A stretch of 40,134 nucleotides of DNA from the NCBI GenBank assembly GCA_903884065.1, contig CAISDL010000081.1:77624-117757 (forward strand), in the 5' to 3' direction. The notes under the pieces were generated by a model. The model was not told the origin of the DNA, did no database searches, and saw only the letters and a list, made by a program, of their open reading frames with translations. Position 1 is the first letter of the stretch, and the number at the start of each line of letters is the position of its first letter. This document shows positions 23,954-34,140 of this stretch, in pieces. The stretch comes from an uncultured Actinomycetes bacterium. Its GTDB lineage: Bacteria; Actinomycetota; Actinomycetes; Mycobacteriales; Mycobacteriaceae. The position numbers were made by a program, and so were the translations under genes.

Positions 23954-24655
23954 CTAACTCAGCTCCCAGGCCGCCGTCACCGCGAAGCTGATCGTCTGCT
24001 GACCCGGCTGCAGGGGGACATCGGCGACCTTCGCTTGCGCCGGAACGGGAAACGGCTGCGGCGGCGGCGTGCCGCCCGGCGTCTCGGAGATCGAGATGAT
24101 TCTCCCCAGCGACATCCCGGACAGTTCGGCATACTGCTGCGCCCGGCCCTTGGCGTCCTCGAATGCCCGCGCCCTGGCGTCGGAGACGAGCGTGGAATCG
24201 TCCTCGATGGAGAAGCTCACCGAGTTGATCCGGGCCGCGTTGCCGCCGGTGTCCACGATGGTGGCCAGTGCGCGGGAGGCGTTGTCCAGTTGGCGGATCT
24301 TGACGCTGATGGTGTTGCCCGCCCGGTACCCGGTGACCACCGAGTTGTCGCCGTACTGGGGCTGCAGGTTCACCGCGGTGGTGCTGATGTCCGCGGCGTC
24401 TATCCCGTTCGCGGTGAGGGCGCCGATCACTGCCTGCTGCCGCTCATTGGTCTGGTTCATCGCTGCGGTGACATCCGGGGCCACCACCTCGATGCCCACG
24501 TCGGCGGTCACGGTGTCGGGCGTGCCCTGAACCTCGCCGGAGCCGACCACGGTGACCTGGCGGGCATTCGTCTGCACCGGCGGGGCCGAGTCACACCCGG
24601 AAAGCACTGCCGCGGTCGCTAAAGCCACTGCAGCACAGACTGTTCGACGAATCAT
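23954..24655 (-). CDS. lpqG: SIMPL-domain lipoprotein (LpqG-like)
   Basis: A 233-residue secreted lipoprotein. The signal peptide ends in the lipobox L18-S-G-C21, so the mature protein would be anchored by lipidated C21. The rest is a SIMPL (DUF541) domain beginning QVTVVGSGEVQGTPDTVTADVG, a fold of unknown function found in periplasmic and envelope proteins. The ATG at 24655 overlaps the ephA stop as ATGA, so it is translationally coupled to ephA; a GTG at 24661 is a second possibility. The neighbour on the other side is hpt, as in M. tuberculosis (Rv3623/Rv3624c). Confidence 0.9.
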   Translation of the reverse strand: MIRRTVCAAVALATAAVLSGCDSAPPVQTNARQVTVVGSGEVQGTPDTVTADVGIEVVAPDVTAAMNQTNERQQAVIGALTANGIDAADISTTAVNLQPQYGDNSVVTGYRAGNTISVKIRQLDNASRALATIVDTGGNAARINSVSFSIEDDSTLVSDARARAFEDAKGRAQQYAELSGMSLGRIISISETPGGTPPPQPFPVPAQAKVADVPLQPGQQTISFAVTAAWELS

Positions 24656-25620
24656 GTCCACCTCACTTCGGATAGGAAGGCCAGCAGCTCCGCATTGATC
24701 TCCTGGGGTCGCTCCTGTTGAATCCAGTGTCCGGCCCCGTCGAGCATCACCTGGCGGTAGGGCCCCTTCGCCACCTCGTCCGCCCGATCGGTTTTGGTGA
24801 ACGTCAGTACCGGGTCATCTGTGCCACCCACGAAAAGCGATGGAACGCTGATGGTCTCGGCGGCGGGGTGGGCGGTGATGTCCCAGTTTCGTTCGTAATT
24901 CCGATACCAGTTCAGCGCGCCGGTGAAGCCGGTACGGCTGAACTCGGCGACATAGTGGTCGAGATCGGCGTCGGTCAGCCAGTCCGGCAGCCGATCGGGC
25001 TCAGGGAGCCGGTCGATGAATCCCTCCGGTCCGGGTGCCACCATGCGCAACGCGGCCTCCGCATCCTTCGGTGCCCGCATTCCGCCCAGCATCCGCCGCA
25101 TACTGCGTCGGGGATCGGCGTCCATCTCGGCGTCGGCCACGCCGGGTTCCTGGAAATAGAGCATGTAGAAAAAGTTGTCCCCGAAGATCCTGCGCAACGC
25201 CTCGGTCACCGGTGTCAACGGCCGCGGTACCGGTGGCACGCTCAAGCCGGCGACCGCGGCGACCCGGTCGGGATGAAGCAACGGGGTACTCCAGGCGACC
25301 ACCGCACCCCAGTCGTGGCCGACGACCGCGGCGCGTTCGGCGCCGACGGCGTCCATCAGGCCGACCAGGTCTGCGGTGAGCGCGGCGATGTCGTAGGCCT
25401 CGACCTCTTCCGGGCGCGAGGAACCGCCGTACCCGCGTTGGTCCGGAGCGAGGACACGGTAGCCGGCGGCAGCCAGCACGGGAATCTGGTGGCGCCAGGA
25501 AAACGCCAGTTCAGGGAAGCCGTGCGCCAGGATGACCACGGGGCCGTCGGCGGGGCCGGCGTCGTACACCCGCAGGCGGACCCCGTTGACGTCGATGAAG
25601 CGTTCGGTCGCTGAGACCAC
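24652..25620 (-). CDS. ephA: Epoxide hydrolase, alpha/beta-hydrolase fold (EphA)
   Basis: A 322-residue enzyme that opens epoxides to diols, possibly in detoxification or lipid modification. It contains the oxyanion motif HGFPE (33-37), the nucleophile elbow G-H-D103-W-G, and the catalytic histidine in [11 protein letters not shown]; the acid is likely the Asp in GGTDDPVL. The cap region carries the conserved [11 protein letters not shown] and the [10 protein letters not shown] tyrosine segment. The GTG at 25620 gives exactly the length of M. tuberculosis EphA. The longer open frame to 25794 crosses the shared promoter region with ftsH. Confidence 0.93.
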   Translation of the reverse strand: MVSATERFIDVNGVRLRVYDAGPADGPVVILAHGFPELAFSWRHQIPVLAAAGYRVLAPDQRGYGGSSRPEEVEAYDIAALTADLVGLMDAVGAERAAVVGHDWGAVVAWSTPLLHPDRVAAVAGLSVPPVPRPLTPVTEALRRIFGDNFFYMLYFQEPGVADAEMDADPRRSMRRMLGGMRAPKDAEAALRMVAPGPEGFIDRLPEPDRLPDWLTDADLDHYVAEFSRTGFTGALNWYRNYERNWDITAHPAAETISVPSLFVGGTDDPVLTFTKTDRADEVAKGPYRQVMLDGAGHWIQQERPQEINAELLAFLSEVRWT

Positions 25621-25796
25621 GTGCTCAGCCAAGCACAGCGGGTCGGCCCCGGCAGCGCCGGGCATCGGGGCGCGAACCAAACGGTGACGGAAACCCAGCG
25701 GGCACCGTCCGACGTTGTGGTACCGGTAGCCTGAAAGACTCCAGGGCAGCGCATATACGCATATTGGAAGGACGGGGCCCGGTCGGGCCGACATTG

Positions 25797-28103
25797 ATGA
25801 ACCGGAAAAACGTATTCCGCACGCTGACGGTGGTCGCCGCCGTTCTGCTGCTCGGCTGGGTGTTCTTCTACTTCAACGACGACACCCGCGGCTTCAAGCC
25901 GGTCGACACGTCCGTGGCGGTCGCCCAGATCAACGCCGACAACGTCAAAGTGGCGCAGATCGACGACCGCGAGCAGCAGGTCCGGCTCGAACTCAAGAGC
26001 GGCAACGGCGAGACCGGCGATGCCGCCAAGGTGATCGCCAAATACCCGACCGGATACGCGGTGCCACTCTTTGACTCGCTGACCGCCAAGGGCATCAAGA
26101 CCAACACCGCCGTCAATCAGCCCAGCGTGCTCGGTTCGCTGCTGATCTACATGCTGCCGCTGTTGCTGCTGGTCGGTCTGTTCGTGCTGTTCTCCCGGAT
26201 GCAGACCGGCGGCCGGATGGGCTTCGGTTTCGGCAAGTCCAAGGCCAAGCTGCTGTCCAAGGACATGCCGCAGACCACGTTCGCCGACGTCGCCGGCGCG
26301 GACGAGGCGGTCGAGGAGCTCTACGAGATCAAGGACTTCCTCCAGAACCCGGCCCGCTACCAGGCCCTCGGCGCCAAGATCCCCAAGGGTGTCCTGCTGT
26401 ACGGGCCGCCCGGCACCGGCAAGACCCTGCTGGCCCGCGCGGTGGCCGGCGAGGCCGGGGTCCCGTTCTTCACCATCTCCGGATCGGACTTCGTCGAGAT
26501 GTTCGTCGGTGTCGGCGCCTCCCGGGTGCGCGACCTGTTCGAGCAGGCCAAGCAGAACGCCCCCTGCATCATCTTCGTCGACGAGATCGACGCGGTCGGC
26601 CGCCAGCGCGGCGCCGGTCTTGGTGGCGGTCACGACGAGCGCGAGCAGACCCTCAACCAGCTCTTGGTGGAGATGGACGGCTTCGGCGAGCGCCAGGGCG
26701 TCATCCTCATCGCGGCCACCAACCGGCCCGACATCCTGGACCCGGCGCTGCTTCGTCCCGGCCGCTTCGACCGTCAGATCCCCGTTTCAAGCCCCGACCT
26801 GGCCGGCCGCAAAGCCGTGCTGCGGGTGCACGCCCAGGGCAAGCCGCTGTCGCCGGACGCCGATCTCGACGGTCTGGCCAAGCGCACCGTCGGCATGTCC
26901 GGTGCGGATCTGGCCAACGTCATCAACGAGGCCGCGCTGCTCACCGCGCGGGAGAACGGCACGATCATCACCGGCGCCGCGCTGGAAGAGGCCGTCGACC
27001 GGGTGATCGGCGGACCGCGCCGCAAGGGCCGGATCATCAGCGAGCTGGAGAAGAAGATCACCGCCTACCACGAGGGCGGTCACACCCTGGCTGCGTGGGC
27101 GATGCCCGACATCGAGCCGATCTACAAGGTGACGATCCTGGCCCGCGGCCGCACCGGCGGCCACGCGGTGTCGGTGCCCGAGGACGACAAGGGTCTGATG
27201 ACCCGCTCGGAGATGATCGCCCGCCTGGTGTTCGCGATGGGCGGGCGCGCCGCCGAGGAACTGGTGTTCCGCGAGCCGACCACCGGAGCGGTCTCCGACA
27301 TCGAACAGGCCACCAAGATCGCCCGCGCGATGGTGACCGAGTACGGCATGAGCGCCAAGCTGGGTGCGGTCCGCTACGGCACCGAACACGGGGATCCGTT
27401 CCTGGGTCGAACCATGGGAACCCAGGCCGACTACAGCCATGAGGTCGCCCGCGATATCGACGACGAGGTCCGCAAGTTGATCGAGGCCGCGCACACCGAG
27501 GCGTGGGAGATCCTCACCGAGTACCGCGATGTGCTCGACGTGCTGGCCGGCGAGCTGCTGGAGAAGGAAACCCTGCATCGCGCCGAATTGCAGGCCATCT
27601 TCGCCAACGTGCGGAAGCGTCCGCCGTTGGCCGTGTTCAACGACTTCGGCTCCCGCATTCCGTCGGACAAGCCGCCGATCAAGACGCCCGGCGAACTGGC
27701 GATCGAGCGGGGTGAGCCGTGGCCCCAGCCGATACCGGAGCCCGCGTTCAAGAAGGCGATCGCCCAGGCTTCGGCCGCCGCCGGGGCGCATCAGGCCCAG
27801 GGGGCCAATGGCAACGGCGCCCACCCTGGGGGCGCCCACCCTGGGGCCCATGCCCAGCACCACGGTCGGCACCAGGCTGCGGATGGCCCCGCGCAGCCCG
27901 ACTACGGTGCGCCGGCCGGCTGGCATGCCCCCGGCTGGCCGCCGCCCCCCCAACAGCAGGGCTGGTACCCGCCGCAGCAGGGCTGGGGTCAGCATCCGCA
28001 GCACGGGCAGCACCCGTATCCGGCGCAGCAGCCCTACCCCGCGCCCACCGCTCCTGCTCCGCAGGAGGGCTACGGTGCCGAGGGCGAACGCAACGACCGT
28101 TGA
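25797..28103 (+). CDS. ftsH: ATP-dependent zinc metalloprotease FtsH
   Basis: A 768-residue membrane protease that degrades misfolded and regulatory membrane proteins. Order: N-terminal helix (residues 9-23), extracytoplasmic domain, second helix (about 112-133), AAA domain with Walker A GPPGTGKT (203-210) and Walker B IIFVDEID, second region of homology [19 protein letters not shown], then the zinc site H425-E-G-G-H429. The C-terminal tail from about residue 640 is a low-complexity stretch rich in Gly, Ala, His, Pro and Gln, including a duplicated GAHPG, and is variable between species. The ATG at 25797 (NRKNVFRT) matches the family. The stop TGA overlaps a TTG in the folE frame. Confidence 0.97.
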   Translation: MNRKNVFRTLTVVAAVLLLGWVFFYFNDDTRGFKPVDTSVAVAQINADNVKVAQIDDREQQVRLELKSGNGETGDAAKVIAKYPTGYAVPLFDSLTAKGIKTNTAVNQPSVLGSLLIYMLPLLLLVGLFVLFSRMQTGGRMGFGFGKSKAKLLSKDMPQTTFADVAGADEAVEELYEIKDFLQNPARYQALGAKIPKGVLLYGPPGTGKTLLARAVAGEAGVPFFTISGSDFVEMFVGVGASRVRDLFEQAKQNAPCIIFVDEIDAVGRQRGAGLGGGHDEREQTLNQLLVEMDGFGERQGVILIAATNRPDILDPALLRPGRFDRQIPVSSPDLAGRKAVLRVHAQGKPLSPDADLDGLAKRTVGMSGADLANVINEAALLTARENGTIITGAALEEAVDRVIGGPRRKGRIISELEKKITAYHEGGHTLAAWAMPDIEPIYKVTILARGRTGGHAVSVPEDDKGLMTRSEMIARLVFAMGGRAAEELVFREPTTGAVSDIEQATKIARAMVTEYGMSAKLGAVRYGTEHGDPFLGRTMGTQADYSHEVARDIDDEVRKLIEAAHTEAWEILTEYRDVLDVLAGELLEKETLHRAELQAIFANVRKRPPLAVFNDFGSRIPSDKPPIKTPGELAIERGEPWPQPIPEPAFKKAIAQASAAAGAHQAQGANGNGAHPGGAHPGAHAQHHGRHQAADGPAQPDYGAPAGWHAPGWPPPPQQQGWYPPQQGWGQHPQHGQHPYPAQQPYPAPTAPAPQEGYGAEGERNDR

Positions 28104-28123
28104 CCGACGACAAGGGAGCGGCC

Positions 28124-28726
28124 ATGCCGAAGCGCGAAACGATCACGCTCGACACCCCGGAGTTCGATCAGAAGCGCGCCGAGGCGGCCGTCCGGGAACT
28201 GCTGCTGGCGGTAGGCGAGGATCCCGACCGCCAGGGTCTCAAGGAGACGCCGGCCCGGGTGGCCCGCGCCTACCGGGAGATCTTCGCCGGGCTCTACACC
28301 GACCCGGACGCCGTGTTGGAGACCACGTTCGACGAAGAGCACGACGAGTTGGTGTTGGTCACCAAGATCCCGATGTACTCCACCTGCGAGCATCATCTGG
28401 TGGCGTTCCACGGAATGGCCCACGTCGGCTACATCCCAGGCAAAGACGGTCGGGTAACCGGGTTGTCGAAGCTGGCACGGGTGGTCGACCTGTACGCCAA
28501 GCGTCCTCAGGTTCAGGAACGGCTCACCGGCCAGATCGCCGACGCGGTGATGCGCAAACTCAAGCCGCGCGGTGTCATCGTCGTCATCGAGGCCGAGCAT
28601 CTGTGCATGGCGATGCGGGGTGTTCGCAAAGCGGGTTCGGTCACCATGACGTCTGCGGTGCGCGGACAGTTCAAAACCGACGACGCGTCGCGATCCGAGG
28701 CACTGGGCCTGATTCTTCGCAAGTGA
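28124..28726 (+). CDS. folE: GTP cyclohydrolase I
   Basis: A 200-residue enzyme that converts GTP to 7,8-dihydroneopterin triphosphate, the first step of folate synthesis. The signature [14 protein letters not shown] carries the zinc-binding Cys and His residues, with the second Cys in [27 protein letters not shown] is also typical. The ATG at 28124 has AGGGAG just upstream. A TTG at 28100 in the same frame overlaps the ftsH stop and could add 8 residues. The stop overlaps the folP1 start as GTGA. Confidence 0.97.
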   Translation: MPKRETITLDTPEFDQKRAEAAVRELLLAVGEDPDRQGLKETPARVARAYREIFAGLYTDPDAVLETTFDEEHDELVLVTKIPMYSTCEHHLVAFHGMAHVGYIPGKDGRVTGLSKLARVVDLYAKRPQVQERLTGQIADAVMRKLKPRGVIVVIEAEHLCMAMRGVRKAGSVTMTSAVRGQFKTDDASRSEALGLILRK

Positions 28727-29562
28727 GGCCTACCCGCGTGCAGGTGTTGGGGGTCGTCAACGTCACCGACGACTCCTTCTCCGATGGTGGATGCTTCCTC
28801 GACCCGACCCGGGCCGTCGAGCACGCGCTGGCACTGGTCGCCGACGGTGCCGACATCATCGACGTCGGTGGCGAATCGACGAGGCCGGGAGCCGTCCGGA
28901 TCGACTCCGTCGTCGAGGCGGCCAGGATCCTTCCCGTCGTGAAAGAGCTTGCCGCCCTGGGGATTACCGTCAGTATCGACACCATGCATGCGGCGGTGGC
29001 GCGGGCGGCACTGGAGAGCGGCGCCAGCATCGTCAACGATGTCAGCGGCGGTCGCGCCGACCCGGGAATGGCGCCACTGATCGCCGAGGCCGCCGTCCCG
29101 TGGGTGCTGATGCATTGGCGGTCCGTCCGAGATGCCCAACCGCACGACGCACCGCACTACCGTGATGTCGTGGCCGAAGTCCGTGACGAACTGCTCGCCG
29201 GCGTCGATGCCGCGTTGGCCGCCGGCATCGATCAGGACAAACTGATCATCGACCCTGGCCTGGGTTTCGCCAAGACGCCACAACACAATTGGGCGTTATT
29301 GCATGCCCTGCCCGAGTTCGTCTCGACCGGGATTCCGGTACTCGTGGGGGCATCGCGCAAGCGATTCCTGGGCAGCCTGCTGGCAGCGCCGGACGGCACG
29401 GTACGCCCGCCCGACGGCCGGGAGACCGCGACCGCGGTGGTCTCGGCCCTGGCCGCCGTGAACGGGGCGTGGGGAGTCCGCGTGCATGACGTGCGGGCCA
29501 GTGCCGACGCACTCAAGGTGGTCGGGGCCTGGCAGCACGCAGGCGGTGACGCTGATGGCTGA
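28723..29562 (+). CDS. folP1: Dihydropteroate synthase
   Basis: A 279-residue TIM-barrel enzyme that joins p-aminobenzoate to dihydropterin pyrophosphate; it is the sulfonamide target. Motifs: [42 protein letters not shown] and GASRKRFLG. All match the M. tuberculosis FolP1 rather than the divergent second paralogue. The GTG at 28723 overlaps the folE stop. The end overlaps the folB start by 8 bases, so the folate genes are translationally coupled. Confidence 0.96.
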   Translation: MRPTRVQVLGVVNVTDDSFSDGGCFLDPTRAVEHALALVADGADIIDVGGESTRPGAVRIDSVVEAARILPVVKELAALGITVSIDTMHAAVARAALESGASIVNDVSGGRADPGMAPLIAEAAVPWVLMHWRSVRDAQPHDAPHYRDVVAEVRDELLAGVDAALAAGIDQDKLIIDPGLGFAKTPQHNWALLHALPEFVSTGIPVLVGASRKRFLGSLLAAPDGTVRPPDGRETATAVVSALAAVNGAWGVRVHDVRASADALKVVGAWQHAGGDADG

Positions 29563-29971
29563 CCGCATCGAACTGCGCGGCCTGGCTGTCCGCGGCAACC
29601 ACGGCGTATTCGACCACGAGCGCCGCGACGGGCAGGACTTCATCGTCGACATCACCGTCTGGATCGATCTGGCCGACGCCGCCGCCACCGACGATCTGTC
29701 CGACACCTTCGACTACGGCGTGCTGGCAAAGCGCGCCGCCGACATCGTGTCCGGCCCGCCGCGCAACCTCATCGAGACGGTCGCCGCCGAGATCGCCGAG
29801 GACGTCATGGTCGATCCCCGGGTGCACGCCGTCGAAGTCGTCGTGCACAAGCCCCACGCACCGATCCCACTGACGTTCAGCGATGTGGCCGTCGTCGCCC
29901 GTCGGTCCCGTCGGGGCGGTCGGGGACAGATCGTTCCGGCCACAATAAAAGGCTTAGGGGAAGCGCTATGA
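29555..29971 (+). CDS. folB: Dihydroneopterin aldolase
   Basis: A 138-residue enzyme that cleaves dihydroneopterin to 6-hydroxymethyl-dihydropterin and glycolaldehyde. It begins [21 protein letters not shown], with the pocket tyrosine in DTFDYG and the acid in [11 protein letters not shown]; the conserved lysine lies in [10 protein letters not shown]. The ATG at 29555 is preferred over a GTG three codons earlier. Its stop overlaps the folK ATG as ATGA. Confidence 0.96.
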   Translation: MADRIELRGLAVRGNHGVFDHERRDGQDFIVDITVWIDLADAAATDDLSDTFDYGVLAKRAADIVSGPPRNLIETVAAEIAEDVMVDPRVHAVEVVVHKPHAPIPLTFSDVAVVARRSRRGGRGQIVPATIKGLGEAL

Positions 29972-30492
29972 GCCGCGTCGTGCTGTCCATCGGGTCCAAC
30001 CTCGGTGACCGCCTGGCCAGGCTGCAGTCCGTCGTCGACTCCCTCGGCGATGCCGTGCGGTCGGTGTCGCCGGTCTACGAGACCGACGCGTGGGGCGGAG
30101 TGGAACAGGGCCCGTTCCTCAATGCGGTGGTGATCGCCGAGGACCCGGCCCTGGATGGGCCCGCGTGGTTGCGCCGGGCACAGGCGATCGAGACCCGGAA
30201 CGAACGGGTGCGCCGGCAGAAGTGGGGACCGCGCACCCTCGACGTCGATCTGGTGTGTGTGTCCGGCCCCGACGGCGACGTGGTGTGCAGCGATGCCGAT
30301 CTCACCCTGCCGCACCCGTTCGCCCATGAGCGGGCCTTTGTCCTGATTCCCTGGCTCGACGTCGAACCGGCCGCAGCACTCACCGTCGACGGGCAGCACA
30401 GGCCCGCGCGCGAGTTGCTCGGCACGCTGGACCCGGCCGAACGCGGCGGTGTCCGGCCAACCGGGCTGACCCTCGCCGTGGGCCGGGCCTGA
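29968..30492 (+). CDS. folK: 6-hydroxymethyl-dihydropterin pyrophosphokinase
   Basis: A 174-residue enzyme that transfers pyrophosphate from ATP to hydroxymethyl-dihydropterin, making the FolP substrate. Landmarks: [10 protein letters not shown] at the N-terminus, [11 protein letters not shown], and the metal-binding signature [12 protein letters not shown] (the two Asp bind Mg). [16 protein letters not shown] is the usual family motif. The stop and the next start share one base (TGATG), so translation continues into the DUF3180 gene. Confidence 0.97.
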   Translation: MSRVVLSIGSNLGDRLARLQSVVDSLGDAVRSVSPVYETDAWGGVEQGPFLNAVVIAEDPALDGPAWLRRAQAIETRNERVRRQKWGPRTLDVDLVCVSGPDGDVVCSDADLTLPHPFAHERAFVLIPWLDVEPAAALTVDGQHRPARELLGTLDPAERGGVRPTGLTLAVGRA

Positions 30493-30965
30493 TGGGTCCC
30501 ACCCGACGACGCGACCTGGCCGCCGCCGCTGCCGTCGCCGCCATCGCGGGTTACCTGGCGATCCACCTGCTCTACCGCTATTTCCCGCCGATCACCCTGT
30601 GGACCGGGCTTTCCCTGTTGGCGGTCGCCGCCGGAGAGACCTGGTGGGCGGCAACGGTCCGCGGCCATATCAGCGACGGACGTATCGGGGTCGGTGCCGG
30701 GCGACTGCATCCGCTCGCCGTGGCCCGGACGGTCGCGATCGCCAAAGCCTCGGCGTGGGTGGGTGCGGTGATGCTGGGTTGGTGGCTGGCCGTGCTGGCC
30801 TACCTGTTGCCCCGGCGCGCGGAATTACGGGTGGCCGCCGCCGACACCCCGGGTGCACTGGTGGCCGCCGCCAGTGCCTTCGCACTGGTGGCTGCCGCGT
30901 TGTGGCTCCAGCACTGCTGCAAATCGCCGGGTGAACCCAACGGCGAGGATGCCCTGGCCGAATAG
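30492..30965 (+). CDS. DUF3180 membrane protein (Rv3605c-like)
   Basis: A 157-residue protein with four hydrophobic helices (about residues 10-27, 36-50, 78-101 and 118-136) and a short cytoplasmic tail. The segment VGAGRLHPLAVARTVAIAKASAW between helices 2 and 3 is the most conserved part of the DUF3180 family. No function is known. It is coupled to folK by a TGATG junction and is conserved at this place in actinobacteria. Confidence 0.9.
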   Translation: MGPTRRRDLAAAAAVAAIAGYLAIHLLYRYFPPITLWTGLSLLAVAAGETWWAATVRGHISDGRIGVGAGRLHPLAVARTVAIAKASAWVGAVMLGWWLAVLAYLLPRRAELRVAAADTPGALVAAASAFALVAAALWLQHCCKSPGEPNGEDALAE

Positions 30966-31046
30966 CGGTTGCATCCTCGACTCGACGGTGAATCGCCGCA
31001 GCTTGTCGTTGCCGGCAACCACTTTCCACGCGGTACAGTGCACGCC

Positions 31047-32189
31047 ATGACCGAAGTGTCCCGCGGCGCCAGAAGCCGGCGCGGCGGCCGCGGAACGGGC
31101 TGGCTGCTGCTGACCTCGCTGCTGGTTCTGGCTATTCTGGCGAGTGCGACCCTGGTGTTCACCAACCGGGTCGAGCTGCTGAGACTGGCGGTGGTCCTGT
31201 CGTTGTGGGCCGCGGTGGTGGCCGCCTTCGTCACAGTCGTCTACCGGCGGCAGAGCGAGCTCGACCAGGCCCGGGCCCGCGACATGAAGTTCGTCTACGA
31301 CCTCCAACTCGACCGTGAGATCTCCGCCCGGCGGGAATACGAGTTGTCGGTCGAATCGCACCTGCGTCGCACGCTGTCCCGTGAGATCCGCGCGGAGGCT
31401 GCCGATGAGATGGCCGGTCTTCGGAATGAGCTCGTCGCGTTGCGCTCACAGCTGGAAGCGATGCTCGGCACCGATCTCGGGCATCGACCGGCGCTGGAAA
31501 GCGATCGCACCGCCATGGCGATGCCTGCGGCGCCAGGACGGGTGGAGAGCAGCCGGGTGACCGTGGTCACCGAAGAGGTGGTGACCGTCGTCGCCCACGA
31601 GGAGATGGCGGAGAACGCGATCATCGACGTTCACGAAGAGCCCCTGATCGAAGCGGCGCCGGCCACGGTCGAGGCGCCCCCTCCGCCACACACCGAATCG
31701 GTGCGGGGCCCGGGCAGCCACCGGCGACCCGCCGACGGCGTCTCCTATCCGCCGCCGTACCCGGCCGAGCCCGTCGTCGTGGCTGCGCCGCCGCCACCGA
31801 TGCCGCCGCCACCGATGCCGCCGCCACCGATGCCGCCGCCCCCGATGCCGCCGCCCCCGATGCCGGCGCCCCCGATGGCGCCGCCCCGTCAGCCGGACGT
31901 GCCGTGGCGCCCGCCGGAGATTCGCCTCGGCCGGCACTCATCCGACGGCAGTCAACATCCCGAGCCCGATGTGCAGCCGGAGCCTCCGCGGGGTCGCCAC
32001 TGGGTACCGTCCGAGGACCAGCCGGCGCCACCGGGCCGGCATCGCGGATCAGCGGAAGCCGCCGACGAGCCGGTGGTCGAGGAGCCACCGGGCCAGCACG
32101 CCGACGGCCAGTCGTTCGCCGATATGATGGCCCGCTTCCAGGTCAGTCCGTCCTCCGGCGGCGGCGGTCGTCGGCGACGCGAGGACTGA
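31047..32189 (+). CDS. Membrane protein with proline-rich tail (Rv3604c-like)
   Basis: A 380-residue protein. Two hydrophobic helices (about residues 21-39 and 49-67) form a hairpin, followed by a helical, charged segment likely to be a coiled coil (about 70-145, with repeated Arg/Glu/Leu spacing), then a disordered Pro/Glu-rich tail with a tandem PPPMP repeat and a basic-acidic end. Function is unknown; proline-rich tails in mycobacterial envelope proteins often bind partners or cross the wall. The ATG at 31047 is chosen over the in-frame extension to 30969. It follows the DUF3180 gene by 81 bases. Confidence 0.85.
   Translation: MTEVSRGARSRRGGRGTGWLLLTSLLVLAILASATLVFTNRVELLRLAVVLSLWAAVVAAFVTVVYRRQSELDQARARDMKFVYDLQLDREISARREYELSVESHLRRTLSREIRAEAADEMAGLRNELVALRSQLEAMLGTDLGHRPALESDRTAMAMPAAPGRVESSRVTVVTEEVVTVVAHEEMAENAIIDVHEEPLIEAAPATVEAPPPPHTESVRGPGSHRRPADGVSYPPPYPAEPVVVAAPPPPMPPPPMPPPPMPPPPMPPPPMPAPPMAPPRQPDVPWRPPEIRLGRHSSDGSQHPEPDVQPEPPRGRHWVPSEDQPAPPGRHRGSAEAADEPVVEEPPGQHADGQSFADMMARFQVSPSSGGGGRRRRED
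31786..31882 (+). repeat. 15-bp tandem repeat encoding PPPMP
   Basis: About six to seven units of the type CCGCCGCCACCGATG run from 31786 to 31882, keeping the reading frame and encoding (P)PPPM repeats. The two DNA variants (CCACCGATG and CCCCCGATG) fall in blocks, pointing to recent slippage. The number of copies is expected to vary among strains. Confidence 0.9.
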
Positions 32190-32198
32190 GTCGGGCGC

Positions 32199-32241
32199 TA
32201 GAATCGAGCCGACCGTCCGGTACCCGCGTCAGCGGGACCGG
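32199..32241 (+). promoter_or_regulatory. Candidate promoter and leader hairpin for the panC operon
   Basis: TAGAAT at 32199-32204 is a good -10 element (no clear -35). It is followed by a stem of about 10 bp (CCGGTaCCCGC at 32217-32227 with GCGGGACCGG at 32232-32241, one bulged A, loop GTCA). The start of the next gene is 32 bases further. It lies in the only sizeable gap before the DUF2520-panC-coaX run. Confidence 0.4.
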
Positions 32242-32272
32242 AACGCACTCACGTCAGCGAGGTCGTCGTCAG

Positions 32273-33211
32273 ATGGGGACCCCCAACGGCCTTCGGCCTG
32301 CCCGGCTCAAAGTGGGCGTCATTTCGGCTGGCCGGGTGGGGACCGCGCTGGGCGTAGCCCTGGAGCGGGCCGAGCATGTGGTGGTCGCCTGCAGCGCCAT
32401 CTCCGCCGTGTCGCGCAGACTGGCGGAACGTCGACTGCCCGACACACCCGTGCTGCCGGTTCCCGAGGTCGCCGACAACGCCGAGTTGCTGTTGCTGACG
32501 GTCCCGGACTCCGAATTGCCGGGTTTGATCCGCGGCCTGGCGGCAACGGGAGCGGTGCGCCGGGGAACCATCGTGGCGCACACGTCCGGAGCCAACGGTG
32601 TCGGCCTGCTGGCCCCGCTGGCCGAGCAGGGCATCGTGCCGCTGGCCATCCATCCGGCCATGACGTTCACCGGCGCCGACGAGGATATCGACCGGTTGTC
32701 CGACGCCTGTTTCGGGATCACCGCCGCCGACGAGGTCGGCTACGCGATCGCCCAGTCGCTGGTGCTGGAAATCGGGGGCGAGCCATTCGGCGTCCGGGAG
32801 GACGCCCGCACCCTGTACCACGCCGCATTGGCGCATGGCAGTAACCACATCGTCACCGTCGTCGCCGATTCGCTCACCGCCCTGCGGGCTGCGCTGCAGG
32901 GCCAGGAGCTACTCGGTCAGGAGACCGTGGGCGACGCCCCGGGAGGGCTTGCCGAACGGATCATCGGCCCGCTGGCCAGAGCCGCGCTGGAGAACACCTT
33001 GCACCGGGGGCAGGCCGCGCTGACCGGTCCGGTTGCCCGGGGCGACGCCGCGGCAGTCGCGGCCCATCTCGACGCACTGAATGCCGTTGATCCGCAACTG
33101 GCGCAGGCGTATTGCGCCGACTCGCTGCGAACCGCGCAACGAGCCCACGCCCCCGAGGAGGTTCTTGACGTGTTGGCCGACTGGTCGCGATCGAGGGGGC
33201 CGCACCGGTGA
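32273..33211 (+). CDS. Rossmann-fold DUF2520 protein (Rv3603c-like)
   Basis: A 312-residue protein with an N-terminal NAD(P)-binding fold ([19 protein letters not shown]; the GxGxxG-like loop reads SAGRVG) and a C-terminal helical domain with the family motif [19 protein letters not shown]. The fold resembles ketopantoate reductase and 6-phosphogluconate-dehydrogenase-like enzymes. The catalytic role is not established. It overlaps panC by 4 bases (GTGA), and the same pair occurs in M. tuberculosis, so a role in pantothenate synthesis, perhaps as a ketopantoate reductase, is possible but unproven. The ATG is at 32273. Confidence 0.88.
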   Translation: MGTPNGLRPARLKVGVISAGRVGTALGVALERAEHVVVACSAISAVSRRLAERRLPDTPVLPVPEVADNAELLLLTVPDSELPGLIRGLAATGAVRRGTIVAHTSGANGVGLLAPLAEQGIVPLAIHPAMTFTGADEDIDRLSDACFGITAADEVGYAIAQSLVLEIGGEPFGVREDARTLYHAALAHGSNHIVTVVADSLTALRAALQGQELLGQETVGDAPGGLAERIIGPLARAALENTLHRGQAALTGPVARGDAAAVAAHLDALNAVDPQLAQAYCADSLRTAQRAHAPEEVLDVLADWSRSRGPHR

Positions 33212-34140
33212 GCGTCAAGGCGCCCCAGTTCAGCGCCGGGCAGTTGAACGTCTACCCGACACCGCATGCGATGTCCGACGTCAGTCGCGCCTTGCGTCAC
33301 ACCGGGCGCCGGGTGATGCTGGTGCCGACCATGGGTGCGCTGCACGAGGGCCACCTCGCCCTGGTGCGTGCCGCCAAACGCGTTCCCGGCGCCGTCGTCA
33401 TGGTGTCGATCTTCGTCAACCCGTTGCAGTTCGGCGCGGGCGAGGATCTCGACGCCTATCCACGCCCCCTCGACGCCGATCTTGAGATGCTTCGCGCCGA
33501 AGGCGTCGAGGCCGTGTTCACCCCGACGCCCTCGACGATGTACCCCTCCGGTCCCCGGACCACCGTGCATCCGGGGCCGCTCGGTGCTGAACTCGAAGGT
33601 GGCTCTCGTCCAACGCATTTCGCCGGAATGCTGACCGTCGTCCTGAAGCTGTTGCAGATCGTGCGGCCGGATCGCGCCTTCTTCGGAGAGAAGGACTACC
33701 AACAACTGGTCCTGGTGCGTCAGATGGTCGAGGACCTCGACGTCGACGTCCGGATCGTCGGCGTCCCGACGGTGCGGGAGGCCGACGGACTGGCGATGTC
33801 GTCGCGGAACCGGTATCTGAGCGCGGAGGAGCGCGAACAGGCCACCGCACTGTCGTCGGCCCTGTTGGCCGGGATGTACGCGGCCGGCGGCGGGGCGGCG
33901 GCCGTGCTGGATGCCGCCCGTGCCGTTCTCGATGAGGTTCCCGCGATCGCGACTGACTACCTGGAACTTCGCGGGCCGTGGCTGGAGCCGGCGCCGGCCG
34001 CCGGACCGGTCCGATTGCTGGTAGCGGCCCGGTTGGGCAGCACCCGTCTGCTGGACAACATCGCGATCGACCTTCCGGACGGCGTGTCCGCTCCGGTGTC
34101 GGGCGATGACGAGCCACACGAAATGGCTTGGCGGAACTGA
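33208..34140 (+). CDS. panC: Pantothenate synthetase
   Basis: A 310-residue enzyme that joins pantoate and beta-alanine using ATP. The signature [15 protein letters not shown] carries the HxGH motif, with [14 protein letters not shown], the [17 protein letters not shown] segment and the KMSKS-like MSSRNRYLS. All match M. tuberculosis PanC. The GTG at 33208 overlaps the previous gene. Its stop codon TGA overlaps an ATG (TGATG) that would be the normal panD start, but no panD follows. Confidence 0.97.
   Translation: MSVKAPQFSAGQLNVYPTPHAMSDVSRALRHTGRRVMLVPTMGALHEGHLALVRAAKRVPGAVVMVSIFVNPLQFGAGEDLDAYPRPLDADLEMLRAEGVEAVFTPTPSTMYPSGPRTTVHPGPLGAELEGGSRPTHFAGMLTVVLKLLQIVRPDRAFFGEKDYQQLVLVRQMVEDLDVDVRIVGVPTVREADGLAMSSRNRYLSAEEREQATALSSALLAGMYAAGGGAAAVLDAARAVLDEVPAIATDYLELRGPWLEPAPAAGPVRLLVAARLGSTRLLDNIAIDLPDGVSAPVSGDDEPHEMAWRN

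Noticed and set aside
25356..26633. A 425-codon reverse frame across ephA and ftsH
   Set aside because: Its right half is the antisense of ftsH and its left half is ephA in the wrong frame.
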